Assembly: GCA_018238155.1 (NCBI GenBank) | Contig: JABCTZ010000006.1 | Span: 71,321 to 135,320 of the forward strand | Length of the DNA: 64,000 bases | Reading direction: 5' to 3' | Source of the DNA: Candidatus Heimdallarchaeota archaeon | GTDB lineage: Archaea > Asgardarchaeota > Heimdallarchaeia > JABLTI01 | Shown: piece by piece, positions 8,269 to 17,981 of the stretch | Layout: every line of letters starts with the position of its first letter | Numbering within the stretch: the stretch's first letter is position 1 | Program-made: the position numbers and the translations under genes | The notes under the pieces: generated by a model | The model's database searches: none | Seen by the model: only the letters and a program-made list of their open reading frames with translations | Told to the model about the DNA's origin: nothing

Positions 8269-9584
8269 TTATTCTTCTTTATATTTCAATTCAGGTTTAT
8301 TTTTCAGTTTTATTTTTTTAGATTTCTTCAACTTCCTCACAGAAAAGATAGACATAATTATAACAATAATCAAAATAAATGGACTTGCAATACCCATTAT
8401 TGGAAGAATTAAATAGTGAAATATGAGTGGTAATTTTATTATTGGAAATTGTAGTTTAATTCTATTCTTATTTTCTATATCAAAGATAAAAAGATCGGTT
8501 TGTGTGTCAGGGGCACCTGTCATGTAATCCTCTGTCATAACTAAAACATAGTTTTTGTACAAGAAAATTTTCTTAAAATCTAGTTCTACTATATCCTTTA
8601 GCCTATATTTACTTCTGCATTTAATTTCATCATTTTCTACTTCTAAAAGTACTAAATTCTTTGAGTTTATGATGCAAATAATATCATCCTTAACAGCAAT
8701 TGACTTTGGTTGAGCTATATCATAACTTGCAATTTTTTCCGGATTATAAGGATCGTCATTATTGAACACTTGAATTTGGTTACTTTTTAATGCATACAGA
8801 AAGTTATCCTGAAAACTTATTCTGGTATATTCTTCTTCAAATTCTTTTACTTTTACTGGTGCACTTACATTGCTGAAATCGTAGACCAACAATTTGTTGT
8901 CAATAGTACTATGATATAGAAAATTATTATGGAATTTATAATCTAGGATATCATCATATTTATAATACGGTGGATATTGATTCCCAATCACAATTTCTGA
9001 AATATTGTGACAACCAATTAAGATTGGATTATAGATATCACTAATATTGTATATTTCACATTGAGGGACTTCATATCTTGAACCAAACAAAAAGAGATTG
9101 TTCTTTTTTTGCTCTAAACGGTGAACAAAGCTTAAATTTGTACCAATTATTTTATTAAAGTATTGATCTTTTCATTTTCAATAAATCCAATTACACTTTG
9201 ATTAACATTATAATTTCCATCCATTGCCATGAACGTAATACTGCCATTATTGTAAAATGAGAAAATATATTCATAATCAAAATATCTTACCCATTTTAAT
9301 TCTTTCCATCTTTGTAATTGGGAGATATTTCTTACAAATATTGAACTTGATGAGAAGCTAACGAGAACTAAATCATTTACGCATGTAATATCATTGCACA
9401 TCTTTAACATATGATTAATACTCAGTGGATTATTATTGAAATAATTTAAACTTTCAGTTTTAGCATTGTTTTTCTCAGTATTCATATTTGAGTAATGATT
9501 CCGTAAATCATTCATTTGAACTAAAATTATGATTATAAAAAAAAAGGTATAAATAATCCTCTTCCTACAATTCTTTAATCCCAT
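8269..9584 (-). pseudogene. LVIVD-type repeat protein broken by a frameshift
   Basis: Two frames (9147-9584 and 8269-9090) together make one protein like the neighbour at 6936-8171. The first carries the signal peptide (IIYTFFFIIIILVQMND) and ends with INTLIK at 9147. The second frame reads on through the gap without a stop (DQYFNKIIGTNLSFVHRLEQ, then KKNNLFLFGSRYEV), so a one-base shift near 9147-9180 explains the break. The C-terminal part keeps YNISDIYNPILI and FDFSN-like repeat ends, a transmembrane segment and a basic tail. It could also be an assembly error. Confidence 0.75.
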
Positions 9585-9623
9585 TTTTCCACTCTCTTGT
9601 ATTTATTTACTCTTCAAATTAAT

Positions 9624-9667
9624 AAAATTTCTTGTAATAAGAATATGCGAGTTAGGTTTGTTTTTTT
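9624..9667 (+). repeat. Trailer-derived direct repeat, copy H (tail only)
   Basis: AAAATTTCTTGTAATAAGAA is followed by TATGCGAGTTAGGTTTG and a T-run. It is closest to copy G. It is the last copy; none is seen elsewhere in the window. Confidence 0.7.
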
Positions 9668-9755
9668 CTTTTTTTGTTTTTCGTTCGAGTTTTCCTATTA
9701 TTTTCAACCCAAGAACTATACTTAATATTATTATGATAAAAATAATCCTCGATTT
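9652..9755 (-). pseudogene. C-terminal remnant of a third LVIVD-type membrane protein
   Basis: A 33-residue open stretch encodes a hydrophobic segment (IIFIIIILSIVLGLKIIG) and a basic tail (KLERKTKKEKKQT), then TAA inside repeat H. A stop lies just upstream at 9756-9758. Position and composition match the C-terminal anchors of the two genes before it, so it looks like the stump of a deleted third copy. Confidence 0.5.
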
Positions 9756-9886
9756 TTATTGTTTATTTCAATCAAAAAGAGCATGCCAAATTATTATTAA
9801 AGATAGAAAGATATTCTTCATTGGGATTTATACTAGGTTTATTATCTTAGATTTTGAATTCACAAGAAATTTCCAGGTGAAAAAGT

Positions 9887-11188
9887 ATGGAAGAAAACCA
9901 ACTAACTGAACAAGAAACAGATACTAGAATAGAAGAAGTATTGAACGATAATCGAGCAGATAAAAAGCAAATTAGTCCAGTATTAAAGGTGATTATTCTA
10001 GGCATATTGACCTTCTTTACTATTGTAGCTGTTTCAGTTTTACACGCAAATAAACCAGAATTCCTCGCTAAAGTCAGTACGTATGAGTTATCAGAGTTTC
10101 AGGAATCGTTATTTGATTCTGTGCAATATGCTTCGTATCTTATTTTCGGTATTATTATAGGAATACTTGCTGATAGATTCGCAAAGCGGAGAATCTTTAT
10201 TCTTATTGGAAGTGCTGTTTCAGCAGTTTTCTTCTTTCTAATGACGATTGTGGGTCAATATTGGCTTCTCTTGATTTTCAGGTTTATCCAAGGAGCCTTC
10301 ACTGTTATGATTTGGCAGATGTTAATGACTATGATTCTTGATGTTTCTACAGAAAAGGATCGTGGAAGAAACATGGGTATTTATGGCTCTTTACTTGCAT
10401 TAGGTTTTGGTTTAGGACCAATGTTTGGAGGTTTCTTATCTAAGGCGGGAGTTAATGTACCCTACTACACTGCTACTGGTCTTGTCTCACTAGTTTTTAT
10501 TCTCTCTTTAGTTATTTTACGAGAAGCAGAAACTACTGCTGATAGACCCACAATTATTGACTCACTTTCAATTGTTAAAAAATATCCCCGAATTATTATC
10601 CCCAGTATATTCAATTTTGTGGATAGATTTACTATTGGTTTTATAGTCTTTTTAATACCGTTCTTCCTTAATGATGAATTAGGGCTTCCAGCTGAAAAAA
10701 GAGGTCTCTCTCTTGCAATCTTTGCTTTACCATTTATTCTTCTTCAATTTCCGATGGGCAAACTAGCAGATAAAATTGGTCGGTATATTCCTTTATTGAT
10801 TGGTAGTTTATGTTATTGTATTGTTTTACCGATGGTAGGCTATTTTAGCGCCAATAATTTTACCGTGTTGTTAATACTGTTAGCTCTTTTAGGAGTCTTC
10901 TCAGGTATTTCTGCACCTGCTAATATGACTTTAGTTGGAGACTTTGTTAAAAAAGAGGATAATGCTATGGGAATGGGTTTCTTTAATTTCGCCGGAAATT
11001 TAGGTGTTACTCTTGGTCCTTTAGTTGGTAGTTTATATGGCATTTATGGATACAACACAATTTTTCTATCAGCTGGCATTGGAAGAATGATCCTGTTAGT
11101 TATTAGTGTTCTCTTGATCTTCTTAGTTTTCAAAGAAAAATTACAACCTTCTCCTAAAGGAGCTGTTGAATTAAATACTGAAAAATAA
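9887..11188 (+). CDS. MFS transporter
   Basis: The 433-residue protein has about 12 hydrophobic segments and a soluble N-terminal tail of ~30 residues. The MFS motif A appears as GIIIGILADRFAKRR after helix 2 and again, in the second half, as GKLADKIGRYIP. Helix 4-5 carries FRFIQGAF and GLGPMFGG, typical of drug or sugar efflux carriers of the DHA type. ATG 9887 is preceded by AGGTGA. The substrate cannot be read from sequence. The gene marks the end of the repeat-bounded region and has its own terminator hairpin. Confidence 0.9.
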   Translation: MEENQLTEQETDTRIEEVLNDNRADKKQISPVLKVIILGILTFFTIVAVSVLHANKPEFLAKVSTYELSEFQESLFDSVQYASYLIFGIIIGILADRFAKRRIFILIGSAVSAVFFFLMTIVGQYWLLLIFRFIQGAFTVMIWQMLMTMILDVSTEKDRGRNMGIYGSLLALGFGLGPMFGGFLSKAGVNVPYYTATGLVSLVFILSLVILREAETTADRPTIIDSLSIVKKYPRIIIPSIFNFVDRFTIGFIVFLIPFFLNDELGLPAEKRGLSLAIFALPFILLQFPMGKLADKIGRYIPLLIGSLCYCIVLPMVGYFSANNFTVLLILLALLGVFSGISAPANMTLVGDFVKKEDNAMGMGFFNFAGNLGVTLGPLVGSLYGIYGYNTIFLSAGIGRMILLVISVLLIFLVFKEKLQPSPKGAVELNTEK

Positions 11189-11205
11189 TGTTCAAAACTA
11201 ATAAT

Positions 11206-11231
11206 CTAGATTCCCAGTAAGAGGAATCTAG
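11206..11231 (+). terminator. Terminator-like hairpin after the MFS gene
   Basis: CTAGATTCC (11206-11214) and GGAATCTAG (11223-11231) form a perfect 9-bp stem with an 8-nt loop, followed by TGACTCTTTTCTTTC. It lies 18 bp past the MFS stop. Confidence 0.65.
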
Positions 11232-11293
11232 TGACTCTTTTCTTTCGATATTCAATAATTTGAAGTGAGAAAAATGAAACGGATAATTACTAA

Positions 11294-12319
11294 TTAAGGT
11301 GTAATCACCGTTCTGAATTCTGCAGTAAACTTTCTAAGACGATGTTGTACTTCATTAATAGCACCTGCTTCTAGTGGAACTGTTTTTGTTACCACATTAG
11401 TTAAGTCAAGTTTTCCTTTTTCTGCTAATTCAAGTAAGAAAGGTATCTCAGATAATAGGTGATCAGAACATCCAATGATTTCTTTTTCTCTACATATTGC
11501 CTCATAAGAATCGATATTGAATGGTTGTTTTGTAATTCCGACTAATCCCAATCTCCCAAATCGAGCCAATGATTTAATTCCTTGTTCCATTGTTAGTTGA
11601 AGTCCAATTAATTCTAATGCGACATCCACACCATCTCCGAGAGTTAGCTCCATTATTTTCTCCACAGGATCATTTTCTTTGGCGTTGATAGGTATCGCTC
11701 CTAGTTTTTCTGCATAAAGCAATTTTTTCTTATCAATATCTACAGCGTAAATCTCTCGAGCACCAAAAACTTTTGCTAACTGCAATGCAGAAATCCCCAA
11801 TCCTCCTAGACCAAAGATTGCTATGTTTTCTCCCGGTTGAAATCTTGTTTTCCTTAGTGCATGAAGCGAAGTTGCTGAAGAACACATCATCACTGAAGCA
11901 TGTTCAAATGAAACCCCATCTGGTAGCTTGTATATACCTCGAGTGGGTACAGCAATATATTCTGCGTATCCACCATCAACATCTTTCCCTATCATTTTAC
12001 CCTTGACACAAAACTGTTCTGTACCTTGAATACAGTATTTACACTTACCACATGTAATCATATAATTAACACAAATACGGTCTCCAATTTGAAAATCAGT
12101 TACATTTTCGCCAATTTTTTCAATTTCCCCTGCAACTTCATGCCCTAAAGTTATTGGTAAATATCCCACAGGAGAAACCCCCGCTCTATAATGAACATCC
12201 GAATGGCAAATTCCTGCTGCTTTTATTCGAATTAGAACTTCATCTGTCTTTGGTTCCGGTTTTGGAATTTCTCTTTCCTCTAAATCTTTACCAATTTCAA
12301 TTAATTGAATAGTTTTCAT
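11294..12319 (-). CDS. Zinc-dependent alcohol dehydrogenase (MDR family)
   Basis: The 341-residue protein is full length for a medium-chain dehydrogenase. Catalytic zinc ligands are in GICHSDVH and GHEVAGEI. The structural zinc lobe is CGKCKYCIQGTEQFC with four Cys. The nucleotide-binding motif GLGGLG is followed by an Asp (VDIDKKKL) that favours NAD over NADP. It oxidises alcohols or reduces aldehydes; the real substrate is unknown. It stands alone, divergent from the large activase gene, with a TATA-like ATATAAAATA upstream. Confidence 0.93.
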   Translation of the reverse strand: MKTIQLIEIGKDLEEREIPKPEPKTDEVLIRIKAAGICHSDVHYRAGVSPVGYLPITLGHEVAGEIEKIGENVTDFQIGDRICVNYMITCGKCKYCIQGTEQFCVKGKMIGKDVDGGYAEYIAVPTRGIYKLPDGVSFEHASVMMCSSATSLHALRKTRFQPGENIAIFGLGGLGISALQLAKVFGAREIYAVDIDKKKLLYAEKLGAIPINAKENDPVEKIMELTLGDGVDVALELIGLQLTMEQGIKSLARFGRLGLVGITKQPFNIDSYEAICREKEIIGCSDHLLSEIPFLLELAEKGKLDLTNVVTKTVPLEAGAINEVQHRLRKFTAEFRTVITP

Positions 12320-12481
12320 AGTTTGAGTTATTATCTACCTCATTTAAAACTATTTTATATTATATGAAACAAGCATTAATTGTTCTTGATGGACTCGATT
12401 AGAATAAGGATTAATATTGTTAAAAAAAAAAGCTTTTTAAGTAACTTGTGAGTCAATCAAAGTATATTCAAACAATTATAG
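12320..12481. promoter_or_regulatory. Divergent promoter region, adh / activase fusion
   Basis: On the minus strand ATATAATATAAAATAG lies about 40 nt before the dehydrogenase ATG. On the plus strand an A-run and CTTTTTAAGTAAC (about 12433) lie 40-50 nt before GTG 12482. No palindromic operator is evident. Confidence 0.45.
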
Positions 12482-15400
12482 GTGTTTCATATTTCCAACT
12501 ATTACATCGGTACCAATGTAGGTTCTGTTTCAGTGAACCTTGTCTATATTGATGATGACGATAATGTTGCTACATTCAAACGACCTCATCTTGGCAATCC
12601 AAAACAAGTTCTGAACTATCTCTTAGAAGAAAAGATCGGTAAAAAAGATAACTATTATGGTGTTAGTGGTTCTTTTGGTGATATTTCTGAAATTGTTGCA
12701 GTAGAACGTGCTCTAAATTCTTTCGATGAAAAATTCGATGTTGTTCTCTCTTTAGGAGGGGAAGCACTTATTCTTTATGTCTTAGGAGAAGACGGTCATA
12801 TCGCCAACGTCATGTCTCACGATAAATGTGCAGCCGGAAGTGGAGAGTTTTTCATACAACAAATTGATAGATTAGGTCTAACTCTTCCTGAAGCCATTGC
12901 ACTTGCATTGAAGGGTAAGAAAACTGAATTAGCTTCAAGATGTTCTGTTCATTGTAAATCTGATATTACACACAAATTGAATCGTGGAGAAGCACTAGTT
13001 GAAGATTTATTAACTTCCGTTCTTGCGAGTATAGTGAGCAAAGTACAAGCTTTGATCTTTCAATCTCGAGCCACTGTCAAACGTATGTTAGTCATTGGCG
13101 GTGTTTCATTAAATGAAGCCTTTATTAAAATATTGCGCGAAGAGATTTCTGGTGTTAATGTAGTAATAAAAGAAGTAAGTCCCGTTTTCGAAGCATATGG
13201 AACTGCACTCTTGGTACGTGACAAACCTGTTTATCAACAAATCAAGTTAAAAATAACTAAAAGTTTCACATCTAACCCTTCCCTATCTGATTTCGAAAAA
13301 CAAGTAACAATTATTGAAGCAACAGAAAATAAGACAAAATTCAAGAGGAACACTGTTTTTCATTTAGGTGTTGATGTGGGTTCTACAACAACAAAAGCTG
13401 TATTGGTTGACCCTTCTGATTCAAGCGTAGTTGCATCTTATTATGGAAGAACAAGTGGAAACCCAATTGAGGCAACAAAGAACTGTCTTGTAGAGCTTAT
13501 TTCTCAAGTCGGTAATCAGAAAGTTTCTTTGGTCGGAGTAACTGGATCTGGAAGATCACTTGTCGGTGCTTTTCTGGGAACACCGGCAATTTATAACGAG
13601 ATTTCAGCTCATTCCCAAGGAGCTGTTTTTTATGATCCCGAAGTTGATACCATCTTTGAAATTGGTGGTCAAGACTCCAAATATATGCTCTTGCAGAATG
13701 GTGTTCCAGTTGACTATGCTATGAATGCTACCTGTTCCGCAGGCACAGGCTCATTTCTGGAAGAAAGTGCAAAAGGTGATTTGGGTATATCTGTTTTTGA
13801 TATCTCTAAAATAGCAATTGATGCAAAGCAACCTATTAGATTCAAAGCTGATTGTGCAGCATTCATAAATACGGATATTCGCACTGCACTACAAGAAGAC
13901 TATGGCAGAGAAAATATCGTTGCAGGATTAGTCTACTCAATTGTTGATAATTATCTAAACAAAGTAAAAGGAGCAAGACAAGTAGGCAAAAAAATCTTCT
14001 TTCAAGGTGGCGTTGCAAAAAATCATTCAGTTGGATATGCATTCGCACAAACAACTGGGAAACAAATTATTATTCCTCCAAACCCCGAACTTGTTGGAGC
14101 GTTTGGCATTGCTTTAATTGCGAAAATTAAATTCGAACAACATGAAATAACAGAAATGCCAAAATCAACTTCTCTCGAGACTTTGATCAAAGCAGAACTT
14201 AAACATCTTGGAAGTGTTACTTGCAAATCTTGCAAGAATTTTTGCAAAATTGAGCGATATGAAGTTAGTGGTCGACGTTTCTTATTTGGTGGAAGTTGTT
14301 CAAAATACGAGCACCAGTGGAAAGGGTCCGAAAAAACAGCTGAAGTGGAAGACCTTGTTCAAAAAAGAAATGAAATAATGTTTGACGATTCAAATAATAA
14401 CAAGACGAAAATTTCTAGAAGTAAAAAATCAATTGGAATTCCTCGAGCTTTGTTAACTCACAGCTTATATCCACTGTACTCCACTTTCTTAAGAGAATTA
14501 GGTTATCAAGTCATTCTCTCTGGAATTGATGATGATAAAGAATTAATGACAAATGCTCCATTTTGCTATCCAATTCAAATTTTGCATGGTGCAGTCTTAG
14601 ATCTTGTAAAGAGAAAAATTAAAACGATATTTATACCACATATTGTTAAATTGACAAAAATATATACTTGGAGGGATTCAACATTCTGCCCAATAACTCA
14701 AGCAAGTCCTTACATTATCTCACAAGCATTTGAAGATACTACTATTTTAAAACCAACTCTTGATTTCTCACGAGGGTATACCAAAGAAAATGCCTTAATC
14801 AAAATGGCCGTAGACGAATTACATCACACTAAAAAATTAGCTAAGAAAGCCTTTCAAAAAGCTGTTGAAGCTCAATTAGATATTGAGAAACAATTCTTGC
14901 TTTTAGGACAAGACGCAATTAACAAATTGAAAGGGACTGATGAAATCGGTATCTTATTGGTCGGAAGAAGCTACAATGCTTTTCCATCTGAAACCTCTCT
15001 GAAAATACCAAAGAAACTCTCGAGCATGGGTATTACAGTAATACCTTTTGATTTTCTGGAAAAAACTGATACAGACGATATTCCCTGGTATTTTGCAAAC
15101 TATGTCAAAGTAGCAATTGATCTTGCGTTAAAACACGAAAATCTCTACGTACTCTATATTAATAGTTTCAGTTGTACAATAGATGCTTTTATTCAAAATT
15201 ATGTTAGTACCGAGATGACTTCAAAACCTTATCTCTTTTTAGAATTGGATGCACATACTGCAGATGCGGGGATCCAAACACGATTAGAAGCCTTTCTTGA
15301 AATTGTTAAAAACTACAAAATAAGTGAGAAAATAGACAAAGAAGATTCATTTCAAGTAGCACAAGTAAAACGTAGAAATGGAAAAACAGTAGTAATAACT

Positions 15401-16867
15401 TCCCAAGGGAAAACTCTCGATATAAAAGACTCTCGAGTCAAACTCTATTCACCAAGCTTTTCAAAAAATCATACCGATATCGGTGAAAAATTCATGTCTA
15501 TGTTTGGCTTTAACATGGGTGTTGCCAATGACATTAAACTAGACTACGCCGTGAAAGGATTAAGATGTAGTTCAGGAAAAGAATGTATTCCTCTTCCAAT
15601 CGTTTTAGGTCAAATAATGACTCTTGTTGAAAATAAAAAACCTGAGGAACTTATAGGTATGTTCATGATTCGTGGAGGTTCACCCTGTGCCGTTTATAGC
15701 TATTATCATTACATTGAACAATTTTTAGAAAGTAATAAAATAGAAAATGTTTTCATTTATAGATTGGATTATCTTACAAAGTTCTTAGGTATGAAATTAA
15801 TTGATGTTTTGCGCTTTTTCCCAAAAGCAATGGTAATTGCTGATATTATTGATGAAATTGAAAGCTCTCTCCGAGTTGTAGGTGATCAAGATAGTTTAGA
15901 TTCACTTCAGAGAGTTTGGGGAGAATTTTTGAACAACATTACCAACAAAAGAAATTTTACCAAAGGATTACCGAGGCTCATTAGAAATATTAGAAAAATA
16001 CCTCGAAAAGACTCACCAATAGACTATCCAAAAGTACTGATCAGTGGTGATTTCTTTGTGCGATTTAGCCCCTTCTTTTTGAAGGAATTACGTGATATTT
16101 ACAGTGAAAATGGCATCATCGTTAAATCCTCAGATTTACTTGAATTAAATTTGTATGGTACAAGTTTTAATGGTGGTTATGAGGTTTTGAAGAAATGGAA
16201 TAAAGACCCCACGAAATTCTTAACTCAATTGAGAGCTTTTCTCACACCTTGGGATCTAGCTTCTAGAAACCTAATTATTTCAAAGATTGTTTTAAAATTT
16301 CTACATTCACTTGAAAGAAGAATTAGAAATCGATTCAAGAAAACAAGATTATTATATGCTGAACCAAATGATATTGGAAAGCTGATAAATCACTCTAGCC
16401 CTTATATCTCTCGTTTAATTTTTGGCGAAGCAATTCCAACAATTGGTAAAGGATTAGAAACTTTGGAAGAGTCTGCATATGATTCTCTGATATTAACTGG
16501 TCCCTTTAATTGTCTGCCATACAAAATATCTCAGGCAATTTTGAAACCTATTTACTTTGAACATAACACTCCTTTCCTAGTATTTGATGTAGATATTACC
16601 GCAATTACACCCAACACGAAACGATTAATTCATGCCAACATTGAACAAATAAAAAGAAAAAGAACGCAAAATCTTCGTGAAGTAAAATGGTCTCATAGAG
16701 TAGAGAGTAGATTGAAATCACAAGAAAGAAAGCAAGAACGCAAAAAAGAACGTTTATACAGAATGGTTCAACGGAAAGAAAAAATTTGGTCTCAACAATT
16801 AGAGCGAACTGAAAGGCGACTTAAGAATCGAACGATTATTAATCTGATTAGATGGAGGAGAAAATAG
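12482..16867 (+). CDS. Fused 2-hydroxyacyl-CoA dehydratase activase and component protein
   Basis: The 1461-residue protein starts at GTG 12482. An ASKHA ATPase domain of the BadF/HgdC type (residues ~1-250, CAAGSGEF near 116) is followed by a second, more canonical one (~285-560, with GVDVGSTTTKAVL, EIGGQDSKY and CSAGTGSFLE near 417). A Cys-rich segment (CKSCKNFCKIE) comes next, then a DUF2229/HgdB-like region (~640-1330) with GIPRALLTHSLYPLY, NAPFCYPIQ and RCSSGKECIPL. A strongly basic tail ends the protein. HgdC-type activases use ATP to push low-potential electrons into FeS-containing HgdB-type partners. The substrate is unknown. The same modules occur as three genes at 34497-37883. Confidence 0.9.
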   Translation: MFHISNYYIGTNVGSVSVNLVYIDDDDNVATFKRPHLGNPKQVLNYLLEEKIGKKDNYYGVSGSFGDISEIVAVERALNSFDEKFDVVLSLGGEALILYVLGEDGHIANVMSHDKCAAGSGEFFIQQIDRLGLTLPEAIALALKGKKTELASRCSVHCKSDITHKLNRGEALVEDLLTSVLASIVSKVQALIFQSRATVKRMLVIGGVSLNEAFIKILREEISGVNVVIKEVSPVFEAYGTALLVRDKPVYQQIKLKITKSFTSNPSLSDFEKQVTIIEATENKTKFKRNTVFHLGVDVGSTTTKAVLVDPSDSSVVASYYGRTSGNPIEATKNCLVELISQVGNQKVSLVGVTGSGRSLVGAFLGTPAIYNEISAHSQGAVFYDPEVDTIFEIGGQDSKYMLLQNGVPVDYAMNATCSAGTGSFLEESAKGDLGISVFDISKIAIDAKQPIRFKADCAAFINTDIRTALQEDYGRENIVAGLVYSIVDNYLNKVKGARQVGKKIFFQGGVAKNHSVGYAFAQTTGKQIIIPPNPELVGAFGIALIAKIKFEQHEITEMPKSTSLETLIKAELKHLGSVTCKSCKNFCKIERYEVSGRRFLFGGSCSKYEHQWKGSEKTAEVEDLVQKRNEIMFDDSNNNKTKISRSKKSIGIPRALLTHSLYPLYSTFLRELGYQVILSGIDDDKELMTNAPFCYPIQILHGAVLDLVKRKIKTIFIPHIVKLTKIYTWRDSTFCPITQASPYIISQAFEDTTILKPTLDFSRGYTKENALIKMAVDELHHTKKLAKKAFQKAVEAQLDIEKQFLLLGQDAINKLKGTDEIGILLVGRSYNAFPSETSLKIPKKLSSMGITVIPFDFLEKTDTDDIPWYFANYVKVAIDLALKHENLYVLYINSFSCTIDAFIQNYVSTEMTSKPYLFLELDAHTADAGIQTRLEAFLEIVKNYKISEKIDKEDSFQVAQVKRRNGKTVVITSQGKTLDIKDSRVKLYSPSFSKNHTDIGEKFMSMFGFNMGVANDIKLDYAVKGLRCSSGKECIPLPIVLGQIMTLVENKKPEELIGMFMIRGGSPCAVYSYYHYIEQFLESNKIENVFIYRLDYLTKFLGMKLIDVLRFFPKAMVIADIIDEIESSLRVVGDQDSLDSLQRVWGEFLNNITNKRNFTKGLPRLIRNIRKIPRKDSPIDYPKVLISGDFFVRFSPFFLKELRDIYSENGIIVKSSDLLELNLYGTSFNGGYEVLKKWNKDPTKFLTQLRAFLTPWDLASRNLIISKIVLKFLHSLERRIRNRFKKTRLLYAEPNDIGKLINHSSPYISRLIFGEAIPTIGKGLETLEESAYDSLILTGPFNCLPYKISQAILKPIYFEHNTPFLVFDVDITAITPNTKRLIHANIEQIKRKRTQNLREVKWSHRVESRLKSQERKQERKKERLYRMVQRKEKIWSQQLERTERRLKNRTIINLIRWRRK

Positions 16868-16968
16868 GCTACTTGTTGGTTCATCTTTTCTTCATCAATT
16901 ATTATTTTTTTATTAAAAAAAGATTTAAATTGAACAGAATTCTTTTAAAATGTAGTTTGAATAAAATA

Positions 16969-17017
16969 GTATTAATTAGAAATGATGGTTTTTTTACCAT
17001 AATATTCTAATTAAATA
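16969..17017. repeat. Long hairpin downstream of the activase fusion
   Basis: ATTAATTAGAA..ATGGT and ACCAT..TTCTAATTAAAT form a nearly perfect ~20-bp stem around a run of seven T. It lies 100 bp past the stop of the large gene. It may end transcription or be a small mobile inverted repeat; neither is shown. Confidence 0.55.
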
Positions 17018-17102
17018 ACTTGAAACACAAAAAATTATTATAAAAGAAGCGCTGAAAACTCATTGCTCGGTAATGTGATTCTTACTTAGGGAATAGATCA
17101 AT

Positions 17103-17981
17103 ATGAAAATCGTTGAAAATAAACCTCTAAATATACTTTTCCAAGTAGCTATTGCTGTTGGAATTGCTGGACTAGTAATGTTCTTGATTCAAGAAATTAT
17201 TACTATTTGGACTGGTACTGCATATACAGTGATACTTGTAATCGCTGACTTCATTGGAATTATTGCTCTTATTACATTTATTGTGTGGATGTTTCTACCA
17301 ACTAATAGAGACATTACTTTGAATGTTGCATTTATTAGTAGTGCAGTTTATGTTTTATTATACTCATTTGCTCACTTCTTCGTTATACAATATCGAAGTT
17401 CAATTGGCTCCGCACCTTCAACAGGAAATATTCTTAGTGATTTTATAGATTCAGGAGTTAGCTTTATTGGCTTAGTAGCTTTAACATTAATCTCTATAAT
17501 GATGGTAATTGTTTTTGCTCTTAGGTTTGTAAAACGAAGTGCAATGCCTGTATATGAGAAATTTGCAACATTGATTTGGTTGTTAGTTTTAGCTATTTAT
17601 GATTTCGGTGGATTCTATTACGTCAAGCAAAGCATAACATATGGAACTTCAGGAGCTCCATTAACAACACTGCTAGGAATAACTTTCTTACCAAATACTT
17701 TGGAACTTATTTTCCTTCTCTTTGCAGCTCTTATTGTAATCTTCAAACTGTTTGGAAGATTGGATAAAAAAGTCGAAAAAATTCTTGTATTGACTTTAGT
17801 AAATACTTTCTTCCTCACTTTTGCTATTGCTACAGTAAATGCAATAGGCTTTGTTACTTCAATTACAGCACGAATTCCATCTGTGATCGGTAATCATTTC
17901 ATCATGGCTGGTACACTGCTAGCAATAGTTATCACTTTTATCATGTTGGGAAAAGAATATCCTGTTAGATCAAGACAATAG
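17103..17981 (+). CDS. Polytopic membrane protein of unknown function
   Basis: The 292-residue protein has about eight hydrophobic segments of 20-28 residues and short polar loops. Neither conserved catalytic residues nor a transporter motif is recognised. The start at ATG 17103 lies directly before the first hydrophobic segment. It converges with the next gene and shares a terminator hairpin with it. Family not recognised. Confidence 0.75.
   Translation: MKIVENKPLNILFQVAIAVGIAGLVMFLIQEIITIWTGTAYTVILVIADFIGIIALITFIVWMFLPTNRDITLNVAFISSAVYVLLYSFAHFFVIQYRSSIGSAPSTGNILSDFIDSGVSFIGLVALTLISIMMVIVFALRFVKRSAMPVYEKFATLIWLLVLAIYDFGGFYYVKQSITYGTSGAPLTTLLGITFLPNTLELIFLLFAALIVIFKLFGRLDKKVEKILVLTLVNTFFLTFAIATVNAIGFVTSITARIPSVIGNHFIMAGTLLAIVITFIMLGKEYPVRSRQ

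Noticed and set aside
669-9667. The repeat array as a CRISPR array
   Set aside because: Spacing is 0.6-3.3 kb with whole genes between copies, repeats vary in length, and no cas gene is present.
669-9667. Integrase- or transposase-driven mobile island
   Set aside because: No recombinase gene or terminal inverted repeats are visible; the insertion idea is kept only as a hypothesis tied to the repeats.
9658-9909. 83-residue open frame on the plus strand before the MFS gene
   Set aside because: It is antisense to a C-terminal membrane-anchor remnant, has no ribosome site, and the MFS gene with its own AGGTGA site overlaps its end.
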